Shown: one piece after another, positions 47,875-54,319 of the stretch
How the letters are laid out: the number at the start of each line of letters is the position of its first letter
Position numbering within the stretch: the first letter of the stretch is position 1
From: a virus
Virus record (IMG/VR): IMGVR_UViG_3300025909_000008
Coordinates: 1-57,067 of that record
Strand: one strand, 5' to 3'
Length of the DNA stretch: 57,067 bases
Made by a program: the position numbers and the translations under genes
Notes under the pieces: model-generated
What the model was told of the DNA's origin: nothing
Database searches by the model: none
The model's input: only the letters and a program-made list of their open reading frames with translations

Positions 47875-47880
47875 CGTGGT

Positions 47881-48036
47881 ATGACCACGAACCGATCGCT
47901 CGACCGCACCATTGACCTGCGCTTCGACCTCGACCTGGTCGACGGTACACTCGACCTCGCCTTCGGCGAGATCGCCTACCACCTCGCCGCGCTCGAGACC
48001 GAGTGCGACGCCCTCCTCCCGCTCTACGAAGGGTGA
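47881..48036 (+). CDS. 51-residue acidic protein from a leaderless mRNA
   Basis: The product (TTNRSLDRTIDLRFDLDLVD; LDLAFGEIAYHLAALETECD) is acidic and looks like a strand pair followed by a helix. It has no ribosome-binding site; ATG is six bases past the -10. No family is recognised. Confidence 0.62.
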   Translation: MTTNRSLDRTIDLRFDLDLVDGTLDLAFGEIAYHLAALETECDALLPLYEG

Positions 48037-48092
48037 TCTAGCATTTCCTGGCGGGCAGGCTAAAGATAGTTACTTCGGACTACTCCTCAGCC

Positions 48093-48121
48093 TTGACTTC
48101 GCCTCTTGGGCACGATAGAGT
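48093..48121 (+). promoter_or_regulatory. Promoter of a leaderless transcript (48128 gene)
   Basis: TTGACT (48093-48098), 17-base spacer, TAGAGT (48116-48121), six bases, then ATG 48128. A variant leader box (ACCGAAGGGA, 48149-48158) lies inside the frame before an internal ATG at 48167. Confidence 0.8.
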
Positions 48122-48127
48122 GAGGGC

Positions 48128-48382
48128 ATGCCCGCACGAACCGCAACGACCGAAGGGACTACCACCATGGCACGCACCGCCGAGCAGGGCCACACCAAGA
48201 AGTGCATGGCTCGCGCCCTCATCTGCGCCATCGAGAACCTCCGCGACGACGAGAACCTCTCGGACATTGGGTTCGCGCTCGAGGTGCAGGACGGGACGAA
48301 CCTCCGCTCCATCGCCCTCGACTACTACGACGGCCTGCTCGACTGCATCTGCCCGCCCTTCGAGTACAAGGTCCGGGGGTGA
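48128..48382 (+). CDS. Small unknown protein
   Basis: An 84-residue protein (HTKKCMARALICAIENLRDD; LRSIALDYYDGLLDCICPPF) with several Cys. ATG 48128 is placed as for a leaderless mRNA; ATG 48167 behind ACCGAAGGGA is a second possible start that removes 13 residues. Both could be used. The function is unknown. Confidence 0.62.
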   Translation: MPARTATTEGTTTMARTAEQGHTKKCMARALICAIENLRDDENLSDIGFALEVQDGTNLRSIALDYYDGLLDCICPPFEYKVRG

Positions 48383-48386
48383 CACC

Positions 48387-48464
48387 ATGACCGCGACCCG
48401 CGTCTACCTGGGGCTGGCCCTCTTCCTCAGCCTCCTGGCACTCGCCTCCTTCCTGACATCCTGA
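48387..48464 (+). CDS. 25-residue membrane peptide
   Basis: A tiny frame behind GGGGGTG encodes MTATRVYLGLALFLSLLALA followed by SFLTS: a single hydrophobic span. It begins four bases after the previous stop, so it is translationally linked to it. A terminator follows directly. Confidence 0.55.
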   Translation: MTATRVYLGLALFLSLLALASFLTS

Positions 48465-48465
48465 C

Positions 48466-48499
48466 CCTCACCGGGGGCTCCCATAGGGAGTCCCTGAGG
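48466..48499 (+). terminator. Terminator at the end of the small-gene array
   Basis: GGGGCTCCC (48474-48482) pairs with GGGAGTCCC (48486-48494) with one wobble around ATA; outer CCTCA/TGAGG (48466-48470, 48495-48499) extends the stem. Confidence 0.72.
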
Positions 48500-49180
48500 A
48501 GCGTGTATAGGCGCCGGGGGCGTGTATAGGCGTATGCTGGCATACCCGATGCCCTGCGTCGAACTCAGGCGCGCAGGTTGCGATCCTTCGTGATGCATCA
48601 TGGCGCGATGATGGCGAGGTGCAGGTGCAGGTGCAGGTAGAGGTGGTGCATATCGGACATATAGGATCCGGGGGCATATATGCCGGGGGCATATAGGAGG
48701 GATAGTAGGATAAGATGGAAACCGATCTGACATATCTCATCCTCATCCATAATTCGGACATAACGATACCGCATTGACATTGGCGAACCGCAATCCCATA
48801 TCGGACATATGCGAACCGATGCCATAAGAAGGAACCGCATCCCCATATAGGACTGTCTTGTGTCTATCTTTGTCCGATTTTTTCCTCTTCATCCTTCCTT
48901 TCTGGAGACGACAAATCGGACATTGTTCCGACCCGCGCATTGAACCCCCCCGGTGGAATAAACCGCCCAAAACCGACCCCACACATTCCGGACCGTGGTA
49001 CGTGCTGACTGTACACTGTTTTCCAAATGTCTCACCACGGTAAACCAAGTCACCTCGTGACCCGGAGGTACGTGCTGACTGTGAGCTCCTGTCCAAATGT
49101 CTATCCCACGTGTGCCTTACGATACTCAGGTTGGAACAAACTCATCAACTCGTCCGGCCCCGTGGCCCCTCATGAGTTCC
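48500..49180. other. Repeat-rich noncoding region, candidate replication origin or control region
   Basis: Nearly 700 bases without a gene. It contains four related units around GGGGGCRTRTAKR (48503-48690), a TGCAGG tandem (near 48617), five ATGTCCGATTT-type boxes, two near-copies of GAACCGCAATCCCATATCGG (48785 and 48835 areas) and a direct repeat with 70-base period (48997 and 49067). The AT content is higher than in the genes. Iteron-like repeats in a large gap suggest an origin or a complex control region. Confidence 0.55.
48997..49110. repeat. Direct repeat pair, 70-base period
   Basis: GGTACGTGCTGACTGT starts at 48997 and again at 49067. Both continue with TCCAAATGTCT and end in CCACG, giving two near-identical units of about 44 bases. 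They lie 70-180 bases before the late promoter at 49181, a natural place for an activator or antiterminator site. Confidence 0.75.
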
Positions 49181-49210
49181 TTGACAAATCGCTCCTAGAG
49201 ATGATAGTCT
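49181..49210 (+). promoter_or_regulatory. Promoter directly upstream of the late-operon terminator
   Basis: TTGACA (49181-49186), 18-base spacer, TAGTCT (49205-49210). The expected start near 49217 is only about 10 bases before a strong intrinsic terminator. It is the only good promoter found before the virion operon. Confidence 0.7.
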
Positions 49211-49227
49211 TGTATCGTCGCACGAAG

Positions 49228-49249
49228 AGCCGCCTCTGGCGGCTTTTTT
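49228..49249 (+). terminator. Strong intrinsic terminator/attenuator before the late operon
   Basis: AGCCGCC-TCT-GGCGGCT (49228-49244) followed by a T run (49244-49249). This is the only classical intrinsic terminator with a U tract that I noticed here. It lies between the promoter at 49181 and the first late gene at 49277, so late transcription must bypass it. Confidence 0.88.
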
Positions 49250-49276
49250 CTTGTCAAGACACACTGGAGGCGTACA

Positions 49277-49567
49277 ATGGCCGTCAAGGGCATCCAGCTG
49301 GCTGTCGCCGCGACGGCCACTCGGCTCAGCCAGCCCGAGAACGACGCGAACACCGGCAACTCGGTCATCTTCACCAACCCCACACCCAAGAACCTCTACG
49401 TCGGCGGCTCCGGCGTCACCAACAGCACGGGCGGCAACCCCGGGGCCCTGGTGCCGGCGGGCTCGGTGATGAGCTTCGACCTCACCCAGAGCGACGACAT
49501 TCTCTACGGATGTGTGGATACCGCCGACGCCGGCGCCGTGTTCCACATCCTGGTTACGGGGGTCTGA
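49277..49567 (+). CDS. First late gene: small virion-type beta protein
   Basis: A 96-residue protein with GGAGG before ATG 49277. The sequence (AVKGIQLAVAATATRLSQPE; IFTNPTPKNLYVGGSGVTNS; GALVPAGSVMSFDLTQSDD) reads as all-beta with many Thr, Ser and Gly, as in small surface or fibre-accessory proteins. It directly precedes the fibre gene. Confidence 0.7.
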   Translation: MAVKGIQLAVAATATRLSQPENDANTGNSVIFTNPTPKNLYVGGSGVTNSTGGNPGALVPAGSVMSFDLTQSDDILYGCVDTADAGAVFHILVTGV

Positions 49568-49569
49568 CC

Positions 49570-52008
49570 ATGGCTGGTCCTCGCAAGTCCGGCGGGGTCG
49601 TCACTCCCCCCGCTCCATCCACCGCCCACACCCACATCGAGGCCGATGTCACCGGCTTGACGACTGACCTCGCCGCCAAGGCCCCCGCCTCTCGCCTGGT
49701 GGCGGGGCTGGCGCTGACCGCCGACATCACCGTGAGCGCTCTGAAGACTGCTCTGGCCTTGGTGAAGGGTGACGTCGGGCTCGGCAACGTCGATAACACG
49801 AGCGACGCGAACAAGCCGGTCTCGACAGCCCAGGCCACTGCCCTCGCTAACAAGCTACAGTACAAGGGTGCCTGGGATGGCACGGCGACAGCCTACTCCA
49901 CGAATGACGTTGTAAGTTCTGCTGGCTCGCTGTATCGAGCCAAGCGGAACATCGCGGCGCCCTCATCGACACTGACCTACAGGGGGTATGGGGTCAAGGC
50001 GGCTGGCACTGGTAACGGCAGCACGATCCAGGTGCCGCTGCCGGCCGGCTCGGTTGCTGGCGATCTCTGCATCGCCCTCTGGGGTGGTCCGCAGTCGGCT
50101 GGTGTTGCGCTGAGCGTTCCATCGCCCGCTGGGTGGACAATCTTCGGCAGCCGGCAGGACAGTAACATCAACAGCTGGATCTTTTCGTACCTGATGTATA
50201 GGACGCTGACAGCCACAGACATCACGAACGGCTATGTCGACGTCAGTAACCAGAGTTATCCGACCGGCTATGGTGACGCCGGCGTGATCTGGGTCTACGC
50301 ATCCAACGCGAGCATTGACGCGGCGACGATCAGCCAGACTGGTGGTAGCGCGGGCACACTGACCTGGCCGTCCGTGACATCGACGCAGGCCAACGACGAC
50401 ATCTTGCAGGGCGTCGTTGGTGGCATCAACTCGACGCCGACTGGGTGGGACACGAGCGGGGCGTTCGAACGGAACACGACGTCGGGCGCGCTGGCTGGAG
50501 CAGAGTCTCCAGTGACTCGGGTAAGTGCCAGCGCGGGCGTACCGGCGCGGACGTTTACGACGAGCGGGGCGGCCCAGGGCTTGCACAACTGGTCGATCGC
50601 GGTCAAGGGCACATCTATCCCTAATACGCTAAATGCAAGTGACTGGGACCTCTTAGCTAACGGCGCATCTCTGACGGTTCAGGACGAGAACGCGAACGTC
50701 TCGACCGCCGTCACGCAGATCGACTTCCAGGGCGCCGGGGTCACGGCTACCGCCGGAACCGGCGAGGTCGTCGTCACCATTCCCGGAGGCACCACCACGA
50801 CTTCTGGTCTGCTGTCGGCACGGCCGACCGCAACCGGGTCGAAGAACCTCTACTACGCGACCGACGTGCAGCAGGTCTACGTAGACACGGCTGCGGGGAC
50901 GTGGTCCCCGCTGGCGCAGGCGTCCTACGACCCGCGCCTGTTCGCCTACAACACTTGGGCAACCCCGAAGCATCGTGCGGCTAATGCTCGTGCCCGCAAC
51001 GCGGAGCAGACCGAGCATGTCCTTGGCGTCTTCGATTCGATCGGTGCTGGCTCTACCGGCATTTCAGGCAACCAGGCAACCAACTCCTGGCCTGGACGCG
51101 CCCGGACGCTTCTGGAGCAGAAGACCGGCGTCATAGTCGGCACCGGCATTGTGGAGATCGCATCGGCAGCTACGGGTGGCGGGGGGCAGCCTGTCGCTAC
51201 GTCGGCCGGGTCGACGTACCCCTACGTCACGTCGAGCGGCCTGTCACAGTTCAGCCAGGGCGGTCTGTCCGGTTTCGCCTATACCAACAGCGCGGGCGGG
51301 ACGCTCACGTTCGGCTTCCAGACGGTCGGCAGCAACGCGACGATCAAGGTCTGGTGCTACAACTACAACGGCAACTTCGCGTCCACGTCGGTCAGCCTCG
51401 ACTCGGTGGGACAGACTGCCATCACCAAGGGCGCGACCGCTTCCAACGCCTTCTTCACCGCCTCCTACACGGTGGCGAGCGCCGGGAACCACACGATCGT
51501 CCTGACCTCCACGGCCGGCATGTACATCATCGGCTTTGAGGTAATCGAGAACACGACCAGCGGTGTCAAAGTCACGAACCTCGGCCAGGCGGGCCGCAAG
51601 ACCAGCGACATCACCGGCCGCATCTCGGGCGCACTAACCGCCTACGCGCCTGACGTGACGCTCATCGGCCTCGGCACCAACGACATGTTGCAAGGTGTCT
51701 CCACCTCCACGTTTCAGACGAACATGCAGACCCTCATCACGGCCGCTCTCACGACGGGCGACTGCATCCTTGTCGTCCCACCCACGGACGGCAGCGGAAA
51801 CAACAATTCGGCGCTCATGCAGTCCTACTCGGCCGTGTACTACGCCCTAGCGGACAGCAACAACATCCCGATCGTGGACATGAACAAGCGGTTGATCAAC
51901 TACTCGACGGGCCTGCTCAACGACGGCGTCGGTCACCTGACGAACCGTGGCGCGTGGGAGTTCGCCGCAGCGGTCGGCGCTGTCCTAGGCCAGGCGGTCT
52001 GGCTCTAG
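49570..52008 (+). CDS. Tail fibre / receptor-binding protein with SGNH hydrolase domain
   Basis: An 812-residue protein. The N-terminal 120 residues (VKGDVGLGNVDNTSDANKPV, STAQATALANKLQYKGAWDG) are a widespread phage fibre module. About 130-340 is an all-beta domain, and about 345-440 holds further fibre repeats. From about 480 an SGNH hydrolase begins: VFDSIGAGSTG (block I, nucleophile Ser), TLIGLGTNDML (block III Asn) and DGVGHLTN (block V Asp/His). A carbohydrate-binding-like beta domain is inserted between blocks I and III. It probably deacetylates or cuts host surface glycan during adsorption. Confidence 0.88.
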   Translation: MAGPRKSGGVVTPPAPSTAHTHIEADVTGLTTDLAAKAPASRLVAGLALTADITVSALKTALALVKGDVGLGNVDNTSDANKPVSTAQATALANKLQYKGAWDGTATAYSTNDVVSSAGSLYRAKRNIAAPSSTLTYRGYGVKAAGTGNGSTIQVPLPAGSVAGDLCIALWGGPQSAGVALSVPSPAGWTIFGSRQDSNINSWIFSYLMYRTLTATDITNGYVDVSNQSYPTGYGDAGVIWVYASNASIDAATISQTGGSAGTLTWPSVTSTQANDDILQGVVGGINSTPTGWDTSGAFERNTTSGALAGAESPVTRVSASAGVPARTFTTSGAAQGLHNWSIAVKGTSIPNTLNASDWDLLANGASLTVQDENANVSTAVTQIDFQGAGVTATAGTGEVVVTIPGGTTTTSGLLSARPTATGSKNLYYATDVQQVYVDTAAGTWSPLAQASYDPRLFAYNTWATPKHRAANARARNAEQTEHVLGVFDSIGAGSTGISGNQATNSWPGRARTLLEQKTGVIVGTGIVEIASAATGGGGQPVATSAGSTYPYVTSSGLSQFSQGGLSGFAYTNSAGGTLTFGFQTVGSNATIKVWCYNYNGNFASTSVSLDSVGQTAITKGATASNAFFTASYTVASAGNHTIVLTSTAGMYIIGFEVIENTTSGVKVTNLGQAGRKTSDITGRISGALTAYAPDVTLIGLGTNDMLQGVSTSTFQTNMQTLITAALTTGDCILVVPPTDGSGNNNSALMQSYSAVYYALADSNNIPIVDMNKRLINYSTGLLNDGVGHLTNRGAWEFAAAVGAVLGQAVWL

Positions 52009-52100
52009 CCGATCGGCCCGCGCACACGCAGGCGCAGCGGCTTCGGTCCCGCCTGGGAACCGTCTGTTAGTGCCCATTATCAGTGGCTGGATAGAGCTCA

Positions 52101-52131
52101 ATCTCCATTGACAAGAGTAAACGATGGAGAT
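52101..52131. promoter_or_regulatory. Inverted repeat over the recombinase promoter
   Basis: ATCTCCAT (52101-52108) and ATGGAGAT (52124-52131) are perfect inverted copies that touch the -35 and -10 boxes. AGATAATATCT (52128-52138) is a second palindrome over the -10. This looks like an operator for tight control. Confidence 0.65.
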
Positions 52132-52136
52132 AATAT
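52108..52136 (+). promoter_or_regulatory. Near-consensus promoter of the tyrosine recombinase gene
   Basis: TTGACA (52108-52113), 17-base spacer, TAATAT (52131-52136). ATG 52144 follows seven bases later with no ribosome-binding site, so the transcript is probably leaderless. Confidence 0.78.
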
Positions 52137-52143
52137 CTACTGC

Positions 52144-53016
52144 ATGACGACAAGCAACGCAGTAGTCGCGGCTCGTAACTTCCTCATCAGGTATCAAAGA
52201 AGTACAAGAAGAGTTTACAAACTCGACCTGAAGCGATACTTCCGCTGGTGTGCGGCACAAAGGCTCGATCCGCTTCAGGTTACCCGGGTGGATTTTGACC
52301 GTTACGTTGCTCAGCTAAACCGAGAACCTCTAGCAGCGGCAACTAAAGCTCGCTTCATCGGTACTGTGATGGGCTACTACAAGCTTGCCCAGATCGACAA
52401 CTTCATTACTAAGGATCCTACGATTGGCGTACGGCGAATCAAGGTGCCGAAGGACTCGCCAGTACTAGGGTTAACTTACCTCGAATTCGCTCGATACCTC
52501 AACGAGGCCTCTAAGCTTGGGCCTCAAGCTCATGCCCTCGTTTTACTGATGGGCATGATGGGTCTTAGAGTGAGCGAGGTCTGCGCAATTCAGATCCAAG
52601 ACTTTCGAGAGGATCGAGGCCATCGCCTACTTTCGATAGTCGGCAAGGGTAGTAAGCCCGCAGTATGCCCCATACCTATTCCGGTGTGGCAGGTGCTACA
52701 AGAACTTATCGGCGATCGTCAGTCAGGGCCTTTGTTTAAGAACAAGTATCAACTCGACATGACTCCGATCAACGTTCGCCGAATCCTGAACAGAGTAACT
52801 AAGGCTTGCGGTATCACGAAGCGAATTACTCCACACTCACTGCGTCACACCTATATAACTCAGCTACTGGACGCTGGGATTCCTCTTCGTGACGTACAGA
52901 TTGGCGCGAGGCATGCTGACCCTCGGACGACACTTAGGTATGATCGTAGTAGAGAACAGATCGACAAGCATGCCAACTACTCTCTCGCCATCAGGATGGC
53001 GGGTAACGTAGACTGA
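52144..53016 (+). CDS. Tyrosine recombinase / integrase
   Basis: A 290-residue protein. The N-terminal core-binding domain (NFLIRYQRSTRRVYKLDLKR) is followed by the catalytic domain: GLRVSEVCAI (first Arg), IVGKGSKP (Lys), HSLRHTYITQLLDAG (His-x2-Arg), GARHADPRTTLRYDR (His, then nucleophile Tyr). All expected active-site residues are present. The gene has lower GC and more AGA, CAA and TTT-type codons than the virion genes around it, and its own promoter. It may integrate the phage or act as a resolvase; no attP core or tRNA fragment was identified. Confidence 0.9.
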   Translation: MTTSNAVVAARNFLIRYQRSTRRVYKLDLKRYFRWCAAQRLDPLQVTRVDFDRYVAQLNREPLAAATKARFIGTVMGYYKLAQIDNFITKDPTIGVRRIKVPKDSPVLGLTYLEFARYLNEASKLGPQAHALVLLMGMMGLRVSEVCAIQIQDFREDRGHRLLSIVGKGSKPAVCPIPIPVWQVLQELIGDRQSGPLFKNKYQLDMTPINVRRILNRVTKACGITKRITPHSLRHTYITQLLDAGIPLRDVQIGARHADPRTTLRYDRSREQIDKHANYSLAIRMAGNVD

Positions 53017-53028
53017 GAGGGTGGGCTT

Positions 53029-53400
53029 ATGCCACACCGAGACCTCGTGACCGAGCTGCCGCCGAAGGAGCCGGTGTTTCGTTGGCGAGACATCGCGGTG
53101 GTAGTTCTCACGGTCGGCATGATCGGCATGATCTGGTATGTCGAGCACACTGTGATCCAGCTCAACAACGACAGCAAGGTACGCGGCTACAAGAACCGGG
53201 CCGCGGTCTGCGACTTCGTCAAGGAGTTCGCCGGAAACTTGCCCAGGACCTGCCACGATCCGGCGTTGACGCCGTATCTTGATCCGACGATCGTGCCGGG
53301 TGCGGGGGAGAGACAGAACACGACGCGGTTGCTTTGCCTGGTGCTGAAGAAGGTTGCGCCCGAGGTGAAGGACCCACAATGCGCGCCCATAGTGCCATGA
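53029..53400 (+). CDS. Membrane-anchored protein with four external Cys
   Basis: A 123-residue protein with one span at about 20-40 (RDIAVVVLTVGMIGMIWYVE) and a C-terminal outside domain holding four Cys (VCDF, TCHD, LCLV, QCAP), probably two disulfides. It overlaps the next, holin-like gene by four bases. The same layout occurs in the product of the 53802 gene. It could be part of lysis or of superinfection exclusion. Confidence 0.7.
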   Translation: MPHRDLVTELPPKEPVFRWRDIAVVVLTVGMIGMIWYVEHTVIQLNNDSKVRGYKNRAAVCDFVKEFAGNLPRTCHDPALTPYLDPTIVPGAGERQNTTRLLCLVLKKVAPEVKDPQCAPIVP

Positions 53401-53654
53401 TCCTGCTCGCCGGTGCCAGCGATCCGACTGGGGTCTTCCTCCAGTACGGCGCGGTCGGCGCGGCGGTTGTGGTGCTCGGTGCATTCGCCTGGTCTACGAT
53501 CAAGCGAGAGAGAGACAGGGCTGACCGGATGGAGCGGGAGCTCCAGGAGATGAACAACAGGGTCATCGACCGGTTGGCTGACGTTCTCAAGGAGGCTAAG
53601 GACGCGCTGGTAGCTGCGAACGACTACCTCCGCGATCTCGCCAGGAAGCGGTAG
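53397..53654 (+). CDS. Holin-like protein with one span and a coiled-coil tail
   Basis: An 85-residue protein. Start 53397 is set by an ATGA overlap. A hydrophobic N-terminal segment (VFLQYGAVGAAVVVLGAFAW) is followed by a charged helical tail (RERDRADRMERELQEMNNRV). This layout is common among small actinophage holins or their partners. A second holin candidate lies at 19740, next to the endolysin. Confidence 0.65.
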   Translation: MILLAGASDPTGVFLQYGAVGAAVVVLGAFAWSTIKRERDRADRMERELQEMNNRVIDRLADVLKEAKDALVAANDYLRDLARKR

Positions 53655-53656
53655 TG

Positions 53657-53947
53657 ATGTGGCGACGCAGATGGAAGCAGACGCCACGGGGGAGCTTACC
53701 CCAGCCAGCGATCATCGAGCTGGACAGGTTGGCCGACGACGTACTGAAGACGGCCAAGGAGCTGAGAGAGGCAATCGACCGCCTCAGAGTGGAGGAGTTT
53801 GATGAGCGAGATGACACCGGAGAACCCTCAGCCGGGGGTACCGATGCACGACGCTCTGTTGGCGGCGGTGATTCAGCAAGTTCACGCGGCGAACGACAGC
53901 GCCCAGCACCTGACGGCGGCGGCCCTGGAGCTGAAGGAGAGCTATAA
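53657..53947 (+). CDS. Small helical protein overlapping the next gene
   Basis: ATG 53657 (or GTG 53654) starts a basic N-terminus (MWRRRWKQTPRGSL) and a helix (IIELDRLADDVLKTAKELRE). From about residue 49 it overlaps the next gene by 146 bases and becomes Gly/Arg/Ser-rich. The first half looks real; the tail may be incidental. The function is unknown. Confidence 0.55.
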   Translation: MWRRRWKQTPRGSLPQPAIIELDRLADDVLKTAKELREAIDRLRVEEFDERDDTGEPSAGGTDARRSVGGGDSASSRGERQRPAPDGGGPGAEGEL

Positions 53948-54302
53948 GTTCTCACGGCGTCTCAAGGCCATCTTGGCCATTGGTGCCGGCGTCATGGCGC
54001 TACTTCTGTTGCTCCTGACCGTCCAGGTCATCATCACCTTCGACAACCACAGCCTCGCGGCGAAGATCGACTCCTGCACAAACCCTGGTTCGAAGGACTC
54101 ACCGCCGGGGAAGTGCTACGCGGACGGCTCGGCTCGCTCTCAGGCTGCTGTCGCAGCGATCGTGGCGCTCGACCTGAAGAACGCAGAGATGGTCGCGGTC
54201 TGCCAGAGTTCGCCGTCGGTTATCTCGGCGGCGACCGCGAACAACGACAAGGCCTATCTCGCCGCCCTGATCGGCTGTGTGGAGAAGCTGAAGCATTCCT
54301 GA
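53802..54302 (+). CDS. Membrane protein with external Cys-containing domain
   Basis: A 166-residue protein from ATG 53802 behind GGAGG. An N-terminal cytoplasmic helix region is followed by a span at about 57-79 (AILAIGAGVMALLLLLLTVQ) and an outside domain with four Cys (SCTNPG, KCYADG, VCQSSP, GCVEKL). The layout resembles the 53029 product, so the two may work together. Confidence 0.68.
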   Translation: MSEMTPENPQPGVPMHDALLAAVIQQVHAANDSAQHLTAAALELKESYKFSRRLKAILAIGAGVMALLLLLLTVQVIITFDNHSLAAKIDSCTNPGSKDSPPGKCYADGSARSQAAVAAIVALDLKNAEMVAVCQSSPSVISAATANNDKAYLAALIGCVEKLKHS

Positions 54303-54319
54303 CCCCCTGGAGGGCCGAA

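Larger units (their letters stand above)
45790..48544. repeat. Palindromic box TATGCYRGCATT, five copies
   Basis: Copies lie at 45790-45801, 46560-46571, 47101-47112, 47761-47772 (AATGCTAGCATC) and 48533-48544 (TATGCTGGCATA). The centre ATGCYRGCAT is symmetric; three copies continue with TCCG. Each is in a gap between the small genes of this array. A repressor or other protein binding site is likely. Confidence 0.75.
46363..48923. repeat. Dispersed box ATGTCCGATTTGT, about nine copies
   Basis: Forward copies: 46623-46635, 47181-47193, 47831-47843 (ATGTCCGATTCGT) and 48871-48883. Reverse copies: 46363-46376, 48650-48660, 48751-48763, 48798-48810 and 48911-48923 (exact). Two forward copies end just before the CCTTGAC -35 boxes of leaderless promoters. 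The repeated position suggests binding by a phage regulator. Confidence 0.75.

Noticed and set aside
48610-48645. Tandem GTGCAG units as a CRISPR-like array
   Set aside because: The units are hexamers without spacers; they are a simple tandem repeat.
52009-52107. attP core next to the recombinase gene
   Set aside because: The gap has no recognisable tRNA 3' end or clear arm-site repeats. The only clear repeat embraces the promoter and fits an operator better.
54113-54319. Upstream extension of the small terminase frame
   Set aside because: It lies inside the preceding membrane protein gene in another frame and has no ribosome-binding site; GTG 54320 has one.
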